This document shows, one piece after another, positions 48,801 to 54,729 of a stretch of DNA of 64,000 bases (position 1 is its first letter; the number at the start of each line of letters is the position of its first letter). A model generated the notes under the pieces. It was not told the origin of the DNA and did no database searches. It saw nothing but the letters and a program-made list of their open reading frames with translations. A program made the translations under genes and the position numbers. The DNA lies in the NCBI GenBank assembly GCA_943736015.1, contig OX031062.1:3392501-3456500 (forward strand), written 5' to 3'. This DNA comes from Tridacna crocea. Lineage: Eukaryota > Mollusca > Bivalvia > Cardiida > Cardiidae.

Positions 48801-51126
48801 AAAGTGTCAACCTGATCAGCCTGCGCAGTTCTGGCGAGGGTTGACACTTTTCACAGTTCACAAAAGGTCCCTTTTTTGCGTGATGGGTCACAATTGTAAA
48901 AAAAAATGTCACAAACCGTGATGTCTGTCCTGGTGGGGGGGGGGAAGAGTGTGAACCAAGATTAGACTCCATCATTATGTTTGAAGGCTGATCTTAGTCT
49001 ACACTCTTGCCAGACATTCGATACGAGTGAACTAGTGTAAAAAAAAATACAAAGCTCTTCAACGTCACCATTTTCGTTCAGTTCGAGAGCTTTCGTGCTA
49101 GCATCACCAAGATCATCACACATTTCTATGAGCTCTTAAAGTGCAGCTTCCCAAAGTTGTTTGTCCTTCTCGTAGAGTGCCTCTCAAAATCAGTCTGCAA
49201 GTTATCAGATACATGTACGATATGATAATAGCCAAACAAAAAGCACAAACCTGTTCAAGTTCACCATTTCCATTAGCATCAAGGGCTTCCATCTTAGCGT
49301 CACCAAGATCGTCACAGACTTCCTTAAGTCCTGCCAAGACGGCTTCCCAGGATCGTTTGTCCTCGCTATCGTCCAATTCTTGATAAGCTTCCACTAAATT
49401 ACCGAAACCTTCACAAACTGCGTTTAAACCCAACACAAGACCCTTTCCGGCCCTTTGCAGATCATCCTGTAATATAGAGAAACCTGAGCTGAGCAGCCAC
49501 TCTTAGCAGAAACAATGCTTCCTCATAGAACTTAACACGGCTAAGTGCTTAACATAGAAGCATTCTGTGTTAAGTATTTGGCATAGCACAGAATGCTCAA
49601 CACAGAAGCATTCTAAAAACATTATTCAATTGACCTCTTCAGCTTCTCTGGCCTTCTCCAGATCTTTCAGTAATACAGTCAAATCTATGTTAAGAAGCCA
49701 CCAAGGGGAAATACAAATATTATCTTTATAAAAACAAGTGTCAGCTCAATACAGAAGCATCCACAAACTGCATTTAGAACACCATTTAAGCGTCTCCAGT
49801 TTCCTGCAAGTCATGCCTGATACTGTCCAACCATTCTCGATCGGCTATTTAATGGAACAAGCAATAATGAAAGCTGCTAGAAATGATACTATCTGATACT
49901 GATGCATATGTGTGCTCTCTTCATTATCTCAATGTATCGAAAGAGTTTTATACATGTAGCATAGTACAGTTGTTGAAAGGTAGATAGCATTCTAAACATA
50001 CTTTTGCGTTGGTTTATAATTGAAACACAGCTGGCTAAAATGTGCTAGTTTTACTAAAACAATATTAGGTGGCTAAGTTTTGTTGGATTCTCTAAAATGA
50101 AATTACGTCATTGCGGGTCGTGCTAAATTCAATGCAGTGAAATTAAATCGGCTAGATTTTCTTGGTTTAACTTGGATGATATTAAATCCTATCGGTTTTT
50201 TACTTGATTGAAATTAAATCATCTAAGTTATGCTGGTTTTACTGAAATGAAATTAAACCGGCTAAATTGTATTGGTTTTAATGAAGTGAAATTAAACCAG
50301 CTAGAGGTAATTTTAAGGTAGTTTAAAAATTAAATTACCTGACTAGGACCCTTTCTACGAAAGTGCTGAAAGTAAAAAAATTGAAATTTATATCATAAAA
50401 GTATTCCATCTTTTACTTTTACCACGCATTACCTGGTTTTAAAGCCCTTGACTAACATGGCTTTTACAAACATTGTGGGAAAGGGGTTGCTAGAATTACC
50501 TAATTTTCCCACCATTTTTTCTGCACATAAAAAAAGTCCATAAGTAGGCCTACTCCTGTTGTTTAATTAGTTGGGAATTAGCTTCTAATTTATAACCTAA
50601 AGAAATTTAATCTTCTACCATTCCAGCTAGAACTTTGGTAGTTTCTTGGTTTTAATGCCGTTTTCAACATAATTCCAGTTGCCGGTGCACCTATCCATTC
50701 TATCCAGTTTATTTTACCAATGCTTCTTTCAATATTCTTTCCGAGTAGCTGACTGCTTTCCGACATAAGGTTCCATCGAAGAATTAATAATCAGCAATGA
50801 GAGAAAAATGGATCTTATTGCAATGACTATCGCCAATCCTCGGAAAGAAATCAGGCGAGCTGGATATTCAAACGGGTGATCTAAATATGTTTTTCTTTTA
50901 TAGAATGAAACAAATTTATACATGTTTAAGTGCTGCTTACTTCGTCATGCAGAAAAATAACACTATGGTCACAGAAAAATGACAACTACATCTTGAAAAA
51001 AAGTTGGTTGTGATGATAAACATACAAATGAAAAAGAAAACATCTTAGAAATCACATAAAGACAGTACTTACAGGGGCAGCGAAGGCGACTGCCAGAATA
51101 CAGGCGGCGAGGATGAACGATCTCAT
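19189..51126 (-). CDS. Secreted tandem-hairpin precursor (EF-hand founder plus 13 two-Cys modules), 29 coding exons
   Basis: Predicted spliced gene read from 51126 down to 19189. Every internal exon begins after AG, ends before GT (one before GC), and has a length divisible by three, so all junctions are phase 0. Transcript order: signal exon, founder 1 (72 aa), founder 2 (63 aa), D6 C10 D5 C9 D4 C8 D3 C7 D2 C6 D1 C5, B4 A5 C4 B3 A4 C3 A3 C2 B2 A2 C1 B1 A1, stop exon; about 854 residues. Each hairpin has a helix with one Cys, a D/E-rich loop holding Lys-Arg, and a second helix with V-C-x-E/D-L. C and B are Lys/Pro linkers. Secretion is inferred from the signal peptide; a calcium link is inferred from an EF-hand loop at the founder 1/2 junction and from acidity. 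I do not recognise the family. Roles as a peptide precursor or an acidic matrix protein are both open. Exon-level confidence is higher than confidence in the exact full transcript. Confidence 0.8.
20035..21852. mobile_element. Non-coding element with internal 166-bp tandem repeats
   Basis: Starts GAGGGCCATTGGCCCTGGAA and ends with a hairpin GCTCACCTTTAGCAC...GTGCTAAGGTGAGC. Between near-identical flank pieces (AGCTTCACCCAAGGAACATC; AAGAAATTGTTGACGG) lie eight 166-bp units, recognised by TTCCTTCTTTGTTCCTATG at 20277, 20442, 20605, 20772, 20938, 21104, 21270 and 21436. Each unit has GTGACCCCCGGGG and AACTTGGTAGAGGTCCACTA. It lies in the last intron of the repeat gene. Confidence 0.7.
22064..22198 (-). 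CDS. Hairpin exon A1 (45 aa), last hairpin
   Basis: Reads LDDDEKRDDDFDEDD in the loop (extra Asp for Ala). Donor CTC|GTAAGT shows that at least one more exon follows downstream. Confidence 0.83.
22694..22918. mobile_element. Fold-back MITE
   Basis: TTAA at both ends; in the intron between B1 and A1. Confidence 0.65.
23001..23268. mobile_element. GTGTCG/CGACAC MITE
   Basis: GTGCAACACGCGAAAAGGTG to CGCGTGTTGCAAGCC, with both inner hairpins. Confidence 0.65.
23270..24328. other. Intron segment shared between A units
   Basis: Parts such as AAACAAACAGATAATTCGGC recur at 34680 in another A unit, so this is duplicated intron. No other feature seen. Confidence 0.4.
24329..24391 (-). CDS. Linker exon B1 (21 aa)
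   Basis: Differs from the other B exons by VKGP in place of GKGP at its first residue. Splice sites are kept. Confidence 0.8.
24878..24913 (-). CDS. Linker exon C1 (KKGPKPTEASKR)
   Basis: 36-base phase 0 micro-exon, followed in transcript direction by a (GA)n and (GT)n tract. Confidence 0.8.
25638..25867. mobile_element. Fold-back MITE
   Basis: TTAA at both ends. It is absent from the matching place in the other A units, so it inserted after duplication. Confidence 0.6.
26557..26691 (-). CDS. Hairpin exon A2 (45 aa)
   Basis: Reads EALADDEKRDDDLDEDDLED around the loop. Acceptor TTCTAG, donor CTC|GTAAGT. 135 bases, phase 0-0. Confidence 0.85.
27563..27625 (-). CDS. Linker exon B2 (21 aa)
   Basis: GKGPRPPKTDADGNTLPPPS plus Lys, with the same acceptor and donor as B4. 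Confidence 0.8.
28083..28118 (-). CDS. Linker exon C2 (KKGPKPTEASKR)
   Basis: 36-base phase 0 micro-exon between A3 and B2. Confidence 0.8.
29455..29589 (-). CDS. Hairpin exon A3 (45 aa)
   Basis: Carries two private changes, MPTKDEVEEL (Asp for Glu) and LCETLADDEKR (Thr for Ala). Cys, KR and splice sites are intact, so this unit is probably still used although its B linker is missing. Confidence 0.85.
30275..30628. repeat. Inverted-repeat array of TTCCACTTTTCGACC units
   Basis: CTTCCACTTTTCGACCT and its complement alternate about eight times, separated by GACAATTGTCAT-like palindromes. Could fold into several hairpins. Confidence 0.6.
30887..31867. mobile_element. Fold-back MITE split by a TA-inserted element
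   Basis: Left half 30887-31010 and right half 31772-31867 are the two ends of the TTAA MITE family. Its core is interrupted by the element at 31012-31770. Confidence 0.65.
31012..31770. mobile_element. Tc1/mariner-pogo-like non-autonomous element (759 bp)
   Basis: Flanked by TA on both sides. Ends CAGTCAGGCCGCGATA and, reversed, CAGTCAAACCCCGTTATAAC; further inside, ACTCAGTTAACGAC and ACTGAGTCAGTCG pair again. The CAGTCA...CGTTATA end style resembles pogo/Tigger elements. No transposase frame. Confidence 0.6.
31862..31960 (+). repeat. SINE head fragment
   Basis: TGGGTCGCTGGTTCGAATAC contains a B-box-like GGTTCGAATACC; no convincing A box. Confidence 0.3.
32834..32869 (-). CDS. Linker exon C3 (KKGPKPTEASKR)
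   Basis: 36-base micro-exon. No B exon follows it: the expected B position is lost in unrelated DNA (30.26-32.45 kb), so C3 would splice straight to A3. Confidence 0.8.
34068..34202 (-). CDS. Hairpin exon A4 (45 aa)
   Basis: Reads LIALCEALADDEKRDDDLDE then DDLEDVCRELAKML. Acceptor CTAG, donor CTC|GTAAGT. Intact. Confidence 0.85.
35184..35246 (-). CDS. Linker exon B3 (21 aa)
   Basis: Same as B4, but the last codon is AAA, so the donor is AGCAAA|GTAAGC. Frame and length (63 bases) are kept. Confidence 0.8.
35693..35728 (-). CDS. Linker exon C4 (EKGPKPTEASKR)
   Basis: The only C exon with a protein change: the first Lys codon is GAA, giving Glu. Splice sites and the terminal KR are kept. Confidence 0.8.
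37070..37204 (-). CDS. Hairpin exon A5 (45 aa)
   Basis: Acceptor CCAG|GATGATATG and donor ATGCTG|GTAAGT. It reads DDMPTKEEVEELIALCEALA, then DDEKRDDDFDEDDLEDVC and RELAKML. The two Cys are 21 residues apart, with a loop of about ten acidic residues and KR. Its donor has CTG where the other A exons have CTC. Confidence 0.85.
37654..37716 (-). CDS. Linker exon B4 (21 aa)
   Basis: Acceptor TTGAACAG|GGTAAA and donor AGCAAG|GTAAGC. It encodes GKGPRPPKTDADGNTLPPPS plus Lys. The GP-x-P start matches the C linker, while TDADGN resembles the first half of a calcium loop without its later ligands. 63 bases, phase 0-0. Confidence 0.8.
38200..38235 (-). CDS. Linker exon C5 (KKGPKPTEASKR)
   Basis: 36-base micro-exon at the boundary between the two sub-arrays: D1 is upstream, B4 and A5 downstream. 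Confidence 0.8.
38649..38780 (-). CDS. Hairpin exon D1 (44 aa), last of the D series
   Basis: Reads NGDKRDDEPSLEEVC, with Glu replacing the third Asp after KR. It ends the D-C part of the protein; the following hairpins are all A type. Confidence 0.85.
39121..39255. mobile_element. Small pogo-like MITE in D-unit intron (also 40590, 42358, 43824, 45513)
   Basis: Minus-strand ends CAGTAAAACCTCGATAATTC and CCCGTTCAAGATCG...CTACTGT form loose inverted repeats. Present at the same place in five D-unit introns and, inverted, at 47039-47176, so it predates the D duplications. Confidence 0.5.
39355..39432 (-). repeat. (GA)n tract downstream of C exons (example)
   Basis: Plus-strand CT repeat. Comparable tracts follow C1 (24752), C2 (27990), C3 (32743), C5 (38080), C8 (42583), C9 (44062) and C10 (45748-45820), with shorter ones at C4 and C7. 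In transcript sense it is a purine repeat about 80-120 bases after the C donor. Confidence 0.7.
39508..39543 (-). CDS. Linker exon C6 (KKGPKPTEASKR)
   Basis: 36-base micro-exon between D2 and D1, followed in transcript direction by a long (GA)n tract (plus-strand CT repeat 39355-39432). Confidence 0.8.
39990..40121 (-). CDS. Hairpin exon D2 (44 aa)
   Basis: Reads IAQCEALKNGDKRDDDPSL. Donor CTG|GTAGGC. 132 bases, phase 0-0. Confidence 0.85.
40920..40955 (-). CDS. Linker exon C7 (KKGPKPTEASKR)
   Basis: 36-base micro-exon with one silent change in the Ala codon. The sequence downstream of it in the window (41226-41340) repeats the region flanking its acceptor, a small local duplication. Confidence 0.8.
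41673..41804 (-). CDS. Hairpin exon D3 (44 aa)
   Basis: Carries AECEALKNSDKR, Ser in place of the Gly that precedes DKR in the other D exons. Cys positions, KR and both splice sites are kept. Confidence 0.85.
41955..42030. repeat. Hairpin repeat around CAGTGTAGATCAAGATCAGAC
   Basis: GTAGATCAAAGATCAGACTG and its complement flank ACGTTC. Full copy again at 44920-44995; partial copies at 8060, 19030, 24535, 27780, 32520, 35395, 37865 and 40265. Confidence 0.6.
42685..42720 (-). CDS. Linker exon C8 (KKGPKPTEASKR)
   Basis: 36-base micro-exon. Silent change in the Pro-Lys codons (GGACCGAAACC) shared with C5 and C10. Confidence 0.8.
43354..43485 (-). CDS. Hairpin exon D4 (44 aa)
   Basis: Reads IAECEALKNGDKRDDDPSL then EEVCMELAKML. 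The flanking intron on the downstream side is partly replaced (about 43125-43335) compared with other D units, but the exon is intact. Confidence 0.85.
44162..44197 (-). CDS. Linker exon C9 (KKGPKPTEASKR)
   Basis: 36-base phase 0 micro-exon, identical in protein to C10, between D5 and D4. Confidence 0.8.
44630..44761 (-). CDS. Hairpin exon D5 (44 aa)
   Basis: Same splice sites and length as D6. Reads IAECEAL (Glu for Gln before the first Cys), NGDKRDDDPSLEEVC. Phase 0-0. Confidence 0.85.
45143..45371. mobile_element. Fold-back MITE
   Basis: TTAA at both ends, inserted in the D5-C10 intron and absent from the same place in other D units. Confidence 0.65.
45898..45933 (-). CDS. Linker exon C10 (KKGPKPTEASKR)
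   Basis: 36-base micro-exon, acceptor CTTCAG|AAA and donor AGG|GTAAAT. It encodes 12 residues ending in Lys-Arg, a possible proprotein convertase site before the next hairpin. A (GA)n tract lies just downstream in the intron. Confidence 0.8.
46382..46513 (-). CDS. Hairpin exon D6 (44 aa)
   Basis: First D-type hairpin in transcript order. Acceptor GGTTACCAG|GGCGACC and donor ATGCTG|GTAGGA. It reads GDQPKPSKEEVEALIAQCEA, then LKNGDKRDDDPSLEEVCM and ELAKML. The two Cys are 18 residues apart with KR in the loop. The seven hydrophobic positions of the first helix (V, L, I, C, L) fit an amphipathic helix. Confidence 0.85.
46610..47420 (-). repeat. Inverted copies of D-unit intron
   Basis: 46615-46805 and 46815-47420 are reverse complements of intron DNA such as 42060-42665, including the GA/CT tract and the pogo-like MITE. 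The inverted block stops exactly beside where a C exon would stand, so no extra exon is carried. Confidence 0.65.
47426..47553. mobile_element. Half of a GTGTCG/CGACAC MITE
   Basis: Keeps one hairpin (AAGTGTCGTCTTGGATTAGC) and the right end CTTTTCGCCTGTTGCA. Confidence 0.55.
47580..47936. mobile_element. Two adjacent fold-back MITEs
   Basis: 47580-47698 is a partial core; 47699-47936 is a nearly complete copy with TTAA at its right end. The second ends 33 bases past the unusual GC donor of founder exon 2. Confidence 0.6.
47969..48157 (-). CDS. Founder module exon 2 (63 aa), EF-hand exit helix and hairpin
   Basis: Acceptor TGATCACAG|CAAGAACTC. The frame runs 63 codons: QELDDASAVL..., Cys in ADLCKAM, NGDKRSWDDVF, then GGVCLDL, ending in GEKRQK. 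The spacing between the two Cys is 27. A GT donor four bases further on (GCAC|GTATTT) would break the frame into the next exon, whereas AAG|GCACGT as a GC donor ends the exon at 189 bases in phase 0. The shared DKRSW-x2-V/V-C-x-D-L core shows homology to founder 1 and to the shorter A and D hairpins. It is the only coding exon here without a GT donor. Confidence 0.75.
48643..48892. mobile_element. MITE with GACCCATCACACAAAAAGGG ends
   Basis: Terminal inverted repeats GACCCATCACACAAAAAGGG and CCCTTTTTTGCGTGATGGGTC. An inner hairpin AAAGTGTCAACCTGATCAGC surrounds CTGCGCAG. Confidence 0.6.
49055..49175 (-). pseudogene. Decayed founder-type module exon
   Basis: Aligns codon by codon with the 3' half of founder exon 1 (DKxxWEA, then CDDLGDA, then NENG) but has an in-frame TAA at 49138-49136 and CTTTGT where the living copy has the GTTTGT donor. 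It is a dead duplicate lying in the intron between founders 1 and 2. Confidence 0.65.
49251..49466 (-). CDS. Founder module exon 1 (72 aa), hairpin plus first part of an EF-hand
   Basis: Acceptor ATTACAG|GATGAT and donor GAACAG|GTTTGT; 216 bases, phase 0-0. The two Cys (in NAVCEGF and KEVCDDL) are 32 residues apart, with EDKRSW between them. The exon ends in DANGNGELEQ. Joined to the first residues of the next exon (QE), this makes a complete 12-residue EF-hand loop with acidic or amide ligands at positions 1, 3, 5, 9 and 12, Gly at 6 and Leu at 8. It is the longest module and is the closest thing here to a recognised domain. Three decayed relatives lie beside it. Confidence 0.82.
49500..49625. 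repeat. Local repeat of AGAAGCATTCTGTGTTAAG-like units
   Basis: ACATAGAAGCATTCTG, AGCACAGAATGCTCAACACA and GAAGCATTCTAAAA repeat in direct and inverted order. Confidence 0.4.
49630..49695 (-). pseudogene. Remnant of a founder-type exon start
   Basis: Minus-strand ATTACTGAAAGATCTGGAGA parallels the acceptor and first codons of founder 1 (ATTACAGGATGATCTGCAAA), but the acceptor AG has been lost. It is followed by a short LEKAREAEE-like open frame. Confidence 0.4.
49756..49835 (-). pseudogene. Second remnant of a founder-type exon start
   Basis: Plus-strand CCACAAACTGCATTTAGAAC and TGCAAGTCATGCCTGATA match the 5' part of founder exon 1 (CACAAACTGCGTTTAAACCC, TGCAGATCATCCTG) with many changes and no usable frame. 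Confidence 0.4.
49840..51060. other. Intron between signal exon and founder 1
   Basis: 50090-50340 holds a loose tandem motif GAAATTAAATCGGCTA repeated about six times. 50640-50890 is SINE-like and shared with 56755-56990. No exon seen. Confidence 0.4.
51073..51126 (-). CDS. Signal-peptide exon (18 aa)
   Basis: Acceptor TTTCAG lies directly before ATG at 51126, and donor CCT|GTAAGT follows. It encodes MRSFILAACILAVAFAAP: a basic start, a hydrophobic core and a small-residue cleavage region, so a classical secretory signal peptide is almost the whole exon. Phase 0 at its 3' end matches every downstream exon. Confidence 0.85.
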
Positions 51127-51273
51127 CTGAAATATAAGATAAAGAGTGAATCCCCAATATGCTATTTATAGTAAAGCCAATGTGCTATCTATAGTAACGG
51201 TGTCCGTTTAATGAAAATTTCGTAATTCCGTAATAGACCATTAGACTTTCAGAGGCCTATGGTTTAAAACATC

Positions 51274-51342
51274 TGCAAAATGTATCGACCCATGTCAGCC
51301 TGCGCAAACTGCGCAGGCTGACATGGGTCGATACATTTTGCC
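51274..51342. repeat. Perfect hairpin
   Basis: AAAATGTATCGACCCATGTC and its complement, each continuing into AGCCTGCGCA, around a short AACT loop. In intron 1, about 150 bases upstream of the signal exon. Confidence 0.65.
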
Positions 51343-51421
51343 CTTGGTCAATTTTCTGCCAGTCCAAGGACACTTTTCTCCTTGTTATTCAGTTGGTTAT
51401 CAGACAAAAAGGATTTTAAGG

Positions 51422-51663
51422 GCCGGTGTAATGCAGAGAAATGACCCTCCCCTACAAAATGGCCCGGATCATTTTACTACGTAGAGGAATGACCCGGGTC
51501 ATTATTCTACGTAGAGAAATGAAGAGGGTCATTTCTCTACGCAGAATAATGACCCGGGTCATTCCTCTACGTAGGGAAATGACTTCTGGGGTCATTTCTC
51601 TACGTAGAATAATGACCGGTGCCATTTTGTAAGGGAGGGTCATTTCTTTGCATTACACCGGGC
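51422..51663. mobile_element. Fold-back element of TACGTAGA palindromes
   Basis: Ends GCCGGTGTAATGCAGAGAAA and TTTCTTTGCATTACACCGGGC. Inside, AATGACCCGGGTCATT and TCTACGTAGA palindromes alternate about every 24 bases, so the whole unit reads much alike on both strands. Confidence 0.65.
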
Positions 51664-52359
51664 ATATTTTCACGAAAATATATATTTGAAATCTCAAAAT
51701 TTTTGTTTTACTATCGCATTAAAAAGTTCACTTTTTAGCAGCATAATGGTTTAATTGGGGATGGCAGGGTTAATTGCTGCACAAATCTAAAATTTCTCGC
51801 TTATATTATCATGATCTTCATAATCATCATCATCATTATCAACATCATCATCATCATCAACATCATTATCATTATAATTAGTACAATTTTCATTACAATG
51901 ATCTTTTGAGTTATTCGTATTGGCATCAAATGCACTGACATTAACATAACGTAATTGCAGTCGTTAATAAAAAACTTGATCTTACCGTTCATTTCGGTCG
52001 CAAAATTCAAATTTAGACTTCATTCGTAAATTCGGACCTTATTAATTTGTAAATTCAACATATTTAAGCAACATAATCAATTACTTTCACTAAATACAAA
52101 GTTCTTTTTTAAGTTAAGAATACCTAAATCTAAAGTAGAGAAATATGGTATCACAAATCACATGGAAATAAGGATTTTTTTCTATTTAGTTGGCCTCTGT
52201 TACATAAATGCTGCATCGGCGGTCTTTGTATGTTTAGAAAATTATCCGTATGTCGTTACCTATCATTTATTTAAAATTTTATCGTTTCCTACACTTCTCT
52301 TTATTTTAGGATGAAAACAGATAAGATGAAAAAGAAATATCTTTAAAAAACGGATAGAC

Positions 52360-52480
52360 AGCATAAATTTATCCGCAAATAGCCAGGGGCCCTTAAAATA
52401 AACATGTCTATACTTTTGACCAATCACAAATTTATACTTATTCATTTGTTATCAGTACCAAAAAGTAGGTATAAAGCCAG
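52360..52480. repeat. Segment duplicated near both ends of the repeat gene
   Basis: CGCAAATAGCCAGGGGCCCT, AATAAACATGTCTA, TTGACCAATCACAAA and TTATTCATTTGTTATCA recur in the same order and orientation at 18785-18905. Here it lies in intron 1, about 60 bases from exon 1. Confidence 0.6.
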
Positions 52481-52538
52481 CACAATCAGCTGTACAGAAA
52501 CAGATAATACAAATTAAGTAAATAAGAAGCTATGTTAC

Positions 52539-52564
52539 CTTTACGTCGGTGTCTGTCGTTACCT
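52539..52564 (-). other. Non-coding exon 1 (5' UTR) of the secreted repeat gene
   Basis: The 3' end is set by the donor AAAG|GTAACA (GT at 52538-52537). The 5' end is only estimated, at about 30 bases from the TATA box. Exon 2 begins exactly at the ATG, so this exon would supply the whole 5' UTR of roughly 26 bases. Confidence 0.45.
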
Positions 52565-52587
52565 AGCACAATGCTTCCAGCTCCACC

Positions 52588-52594
52588 TTTTATA
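52588..52594 (-). promoter_or_regulatory. TATA box of the secreted repeat gene
   Basis: The minus strand reads GTATAAAAGG here, about 30 bases before the expected start of a short exon that ends in a good donor. A strong TATA box fits a highly or tissue-specifically expressed secreted product. This is inference from position and motif only. Confidence 0.6.
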
Positions 52595-52904
52595 CTGGAT
52601 AGTGACGACGGTATGTTAGTATCTGGTCACGATCGTCCCATTTTAGACTAAATCGCCATTGTCCTAGCCTTTAATACAAAACAAATATTTACTCCTAAGT
52701 AATTCTTTGCCAATTTACATGGGTACTTATTACGTTTATCCCTTTTTATGTGACCACGGCATTTAGAAAAGAGAATCTTTAAAAATAATGCTATTCGTGG
52801 GAAAATCATTCTCCTTGGACCGATTTTGCGAAAAAAGCTTTTAAGTCGTTTGTTTTTTTCTTAAATCCGCTAACGGACTTATTCTTTAGGCTGCTAAGAG
52901 TGAC

Positions 52905-53127
52905 CCAAGCACTTTTTTTGAGTCTGGGTACGTATTCACCGACCATTCTTAAGAACGTTCTTAGTTTTATTCTTCAGAATTTCGTTCATGTGAAAGTAAT
53001 ACAACTTCTGATTGGCTAAACCATTTGGTTTAGCCAATCAGAGGTTCTGTTACTTTCACAATCAGAAAATCTTGTAGAATAAGACTAAGAACGTTCTTAA
53101 AAATGGTTTGTGAATACGGACCCTGAT
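52905..53127. mobile_element. MITE with GGGTACGTATTCACCGACCA ends
   Basis: Near-perfect inverted repeat about 215 bp long, with AAGAACGTTCTTAG in each arm and a central GATTGGCTAAACCA / TGGTTTAGCCAATC hairpin. It lies about 300 bp upstream of the TATA box. Confidence 0.65.
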
Positions 53128-53308
53128 TTTGCATCTGCACGGTCCGATTAAGAGATATTTGTCCTCCAACAATACATGTGAAATAGTTGAAAATACATTT
53201 GAAATACTATCACTTCCTGCGCTATAAATATAACATATTTACAACTTATATATTTTTACTGATTATAGATTTCTATACACAAAAATATATTTCATACGCA
53301 ATATTTAT

Positions 53309-53491
53309 ATATTTTAGGCCCACTCAACATATTTTACTTCATGAATATTTTAATACACAATATAAGGAAATATTTTAGGCCCACTCAATATATTTTACTT
53401 CATATATATTTTGATAAACAATATAAGAAGATATTTTAGGCCTACTCAATATATTTTACACCATATATATTTTAATACACAATATAAGGAA
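53309..53491. repeat. 61-bp tandem repeat, three copies
   Basis: ATATTTTAGGCCCACTCAA starts units at 53309, 53370 and 53431, and ATATTTTAT at 53492. AT-rich, non-coding. Confidence 0.7.
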
Positions 53492-53609
53492 ATATTTTAT
53501 AGACAATAAATATATTAATATAGACTTTTTTTCTCATATGGAAAATATATATTACCAGATACAATATTTTTACAACCTATTTCAATTTTACCTGTTTTTT
53601 TCTTTTTGT

Positions 53610-53930
53610 TTCAACAATTGAGTATGCTAACGAAGTAGGATTTCCCTTCTGAGTGCCTCAGTTCAATGAAACTTACATCACTGGTAACTGATGTCAATGA
53701 AACCTTTATAATGTGTGCTAAAATGTGCAGTTTGGCGCATAATCTTGATGTTAATCTTGATCGATGCCACCATTTTGGATGTTGTATTGATAATGTAGTT
53801 ATGTGTATGGGGCTCTCGAAAGGGAGACTGATTTTACGTTCGTTTTGCCGGTGTACATGATATATATGTTCGGAGCATATTATCCAATCCGATCACGAGG
53901 AATTTCTTCGCAGTATAATAAAGACTTTAG
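53610..53930. mobile_element. Solo right half of the large fold-back element
   Basis: Matches the right part of the 58.6-60.4 kb element (ATTTCCCTTCTGAGTGCC; GTACATGATATATATGTTCG; TTTCTTCGCAGTATAATAA). Confidence 0.55.
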
Positions 53931-53949
53931 TTTCAACATTTCTTTAGTC

Positions 53950-54540
53950 ACAGGTCGACCCCTGGTATCGCAGTCGGTAGTGTACAGGACTTGTGAATAG
54001 GGAGTTGTTGGTTCGGATGCCTTGTTTTGCAAATTCCTTCATAGGATTGATGATAGTCATTTCAGCAGGATTCATTCCTCTCCCACCACTGATCATTGTT
54101 TCGACGATGGTTCCGTGGGATAGCATCCAACAGTGTGGAAAGAATATTCTGTGCAGCAGCGGTAAAGAAACTCGAGAAACGTTGTCTGCGCATGTCATAT
54201 TCTTCGAAGATTTGACCTGTCTGCTATGACATATTACCCATCCCCAAATACCTGGGAAAAGTAGGCCTTAAACCAAAGCTACTAGCCTTCCCGATGCATA
54301 GTTTACATGCTAGCCGATTATAGCTGAATGAATCGCACCAAGTAGCGTTTTATTGAGTAAACGTTTATTTCAGTTTGAAATTCAAAATAACGATTATTGT
54401 AATGAAAAATTAGTCCGCCTCTGTCCCAAATTAGATAGATGTGTATTTGTAGAATGCCATCTAGCGGGAGATAATGATTCGAGAAAAGCATTGCCAGGTG
54501 CACTGGCGGCCGGAACATAACCAATGTAATGTTGAATTCG
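53950..54540. repeat. tRNA-derived SINE fragments
   Basis: GTATCGCAGTCGGTAGTGTA and GGTTCGGATGCC look like A and B boxes; the body (GGATTCATTCCTCTCCCACC) is shared with 5230. 54300-54540 is an inverted body fragment shared with 57000-57140. Confidence 0.45.
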
Positions 54541-54729
54541 GTATTTTATTATATGCTCTCCGGTAGGATATCGAGAATTAGCAGTGAAAATATTTTTCGA
54601 TATACACGGGTACGACCAGTGAAAATACCCATTTTCATGTTCTTGTTGCCTAGGTAAATTGCGCGTGCCTCACAACCAGATAGAAATATGACGCTATTTA
54701 CCTAACATTTCTTGCGCTTGACTTAATAT

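Noticed and set aside
51441..51643. Repetitive frames on both strands reading LRRxMTRVI
   Set aside because: They arise because the element is palindromic and its unit is a multiple of three.
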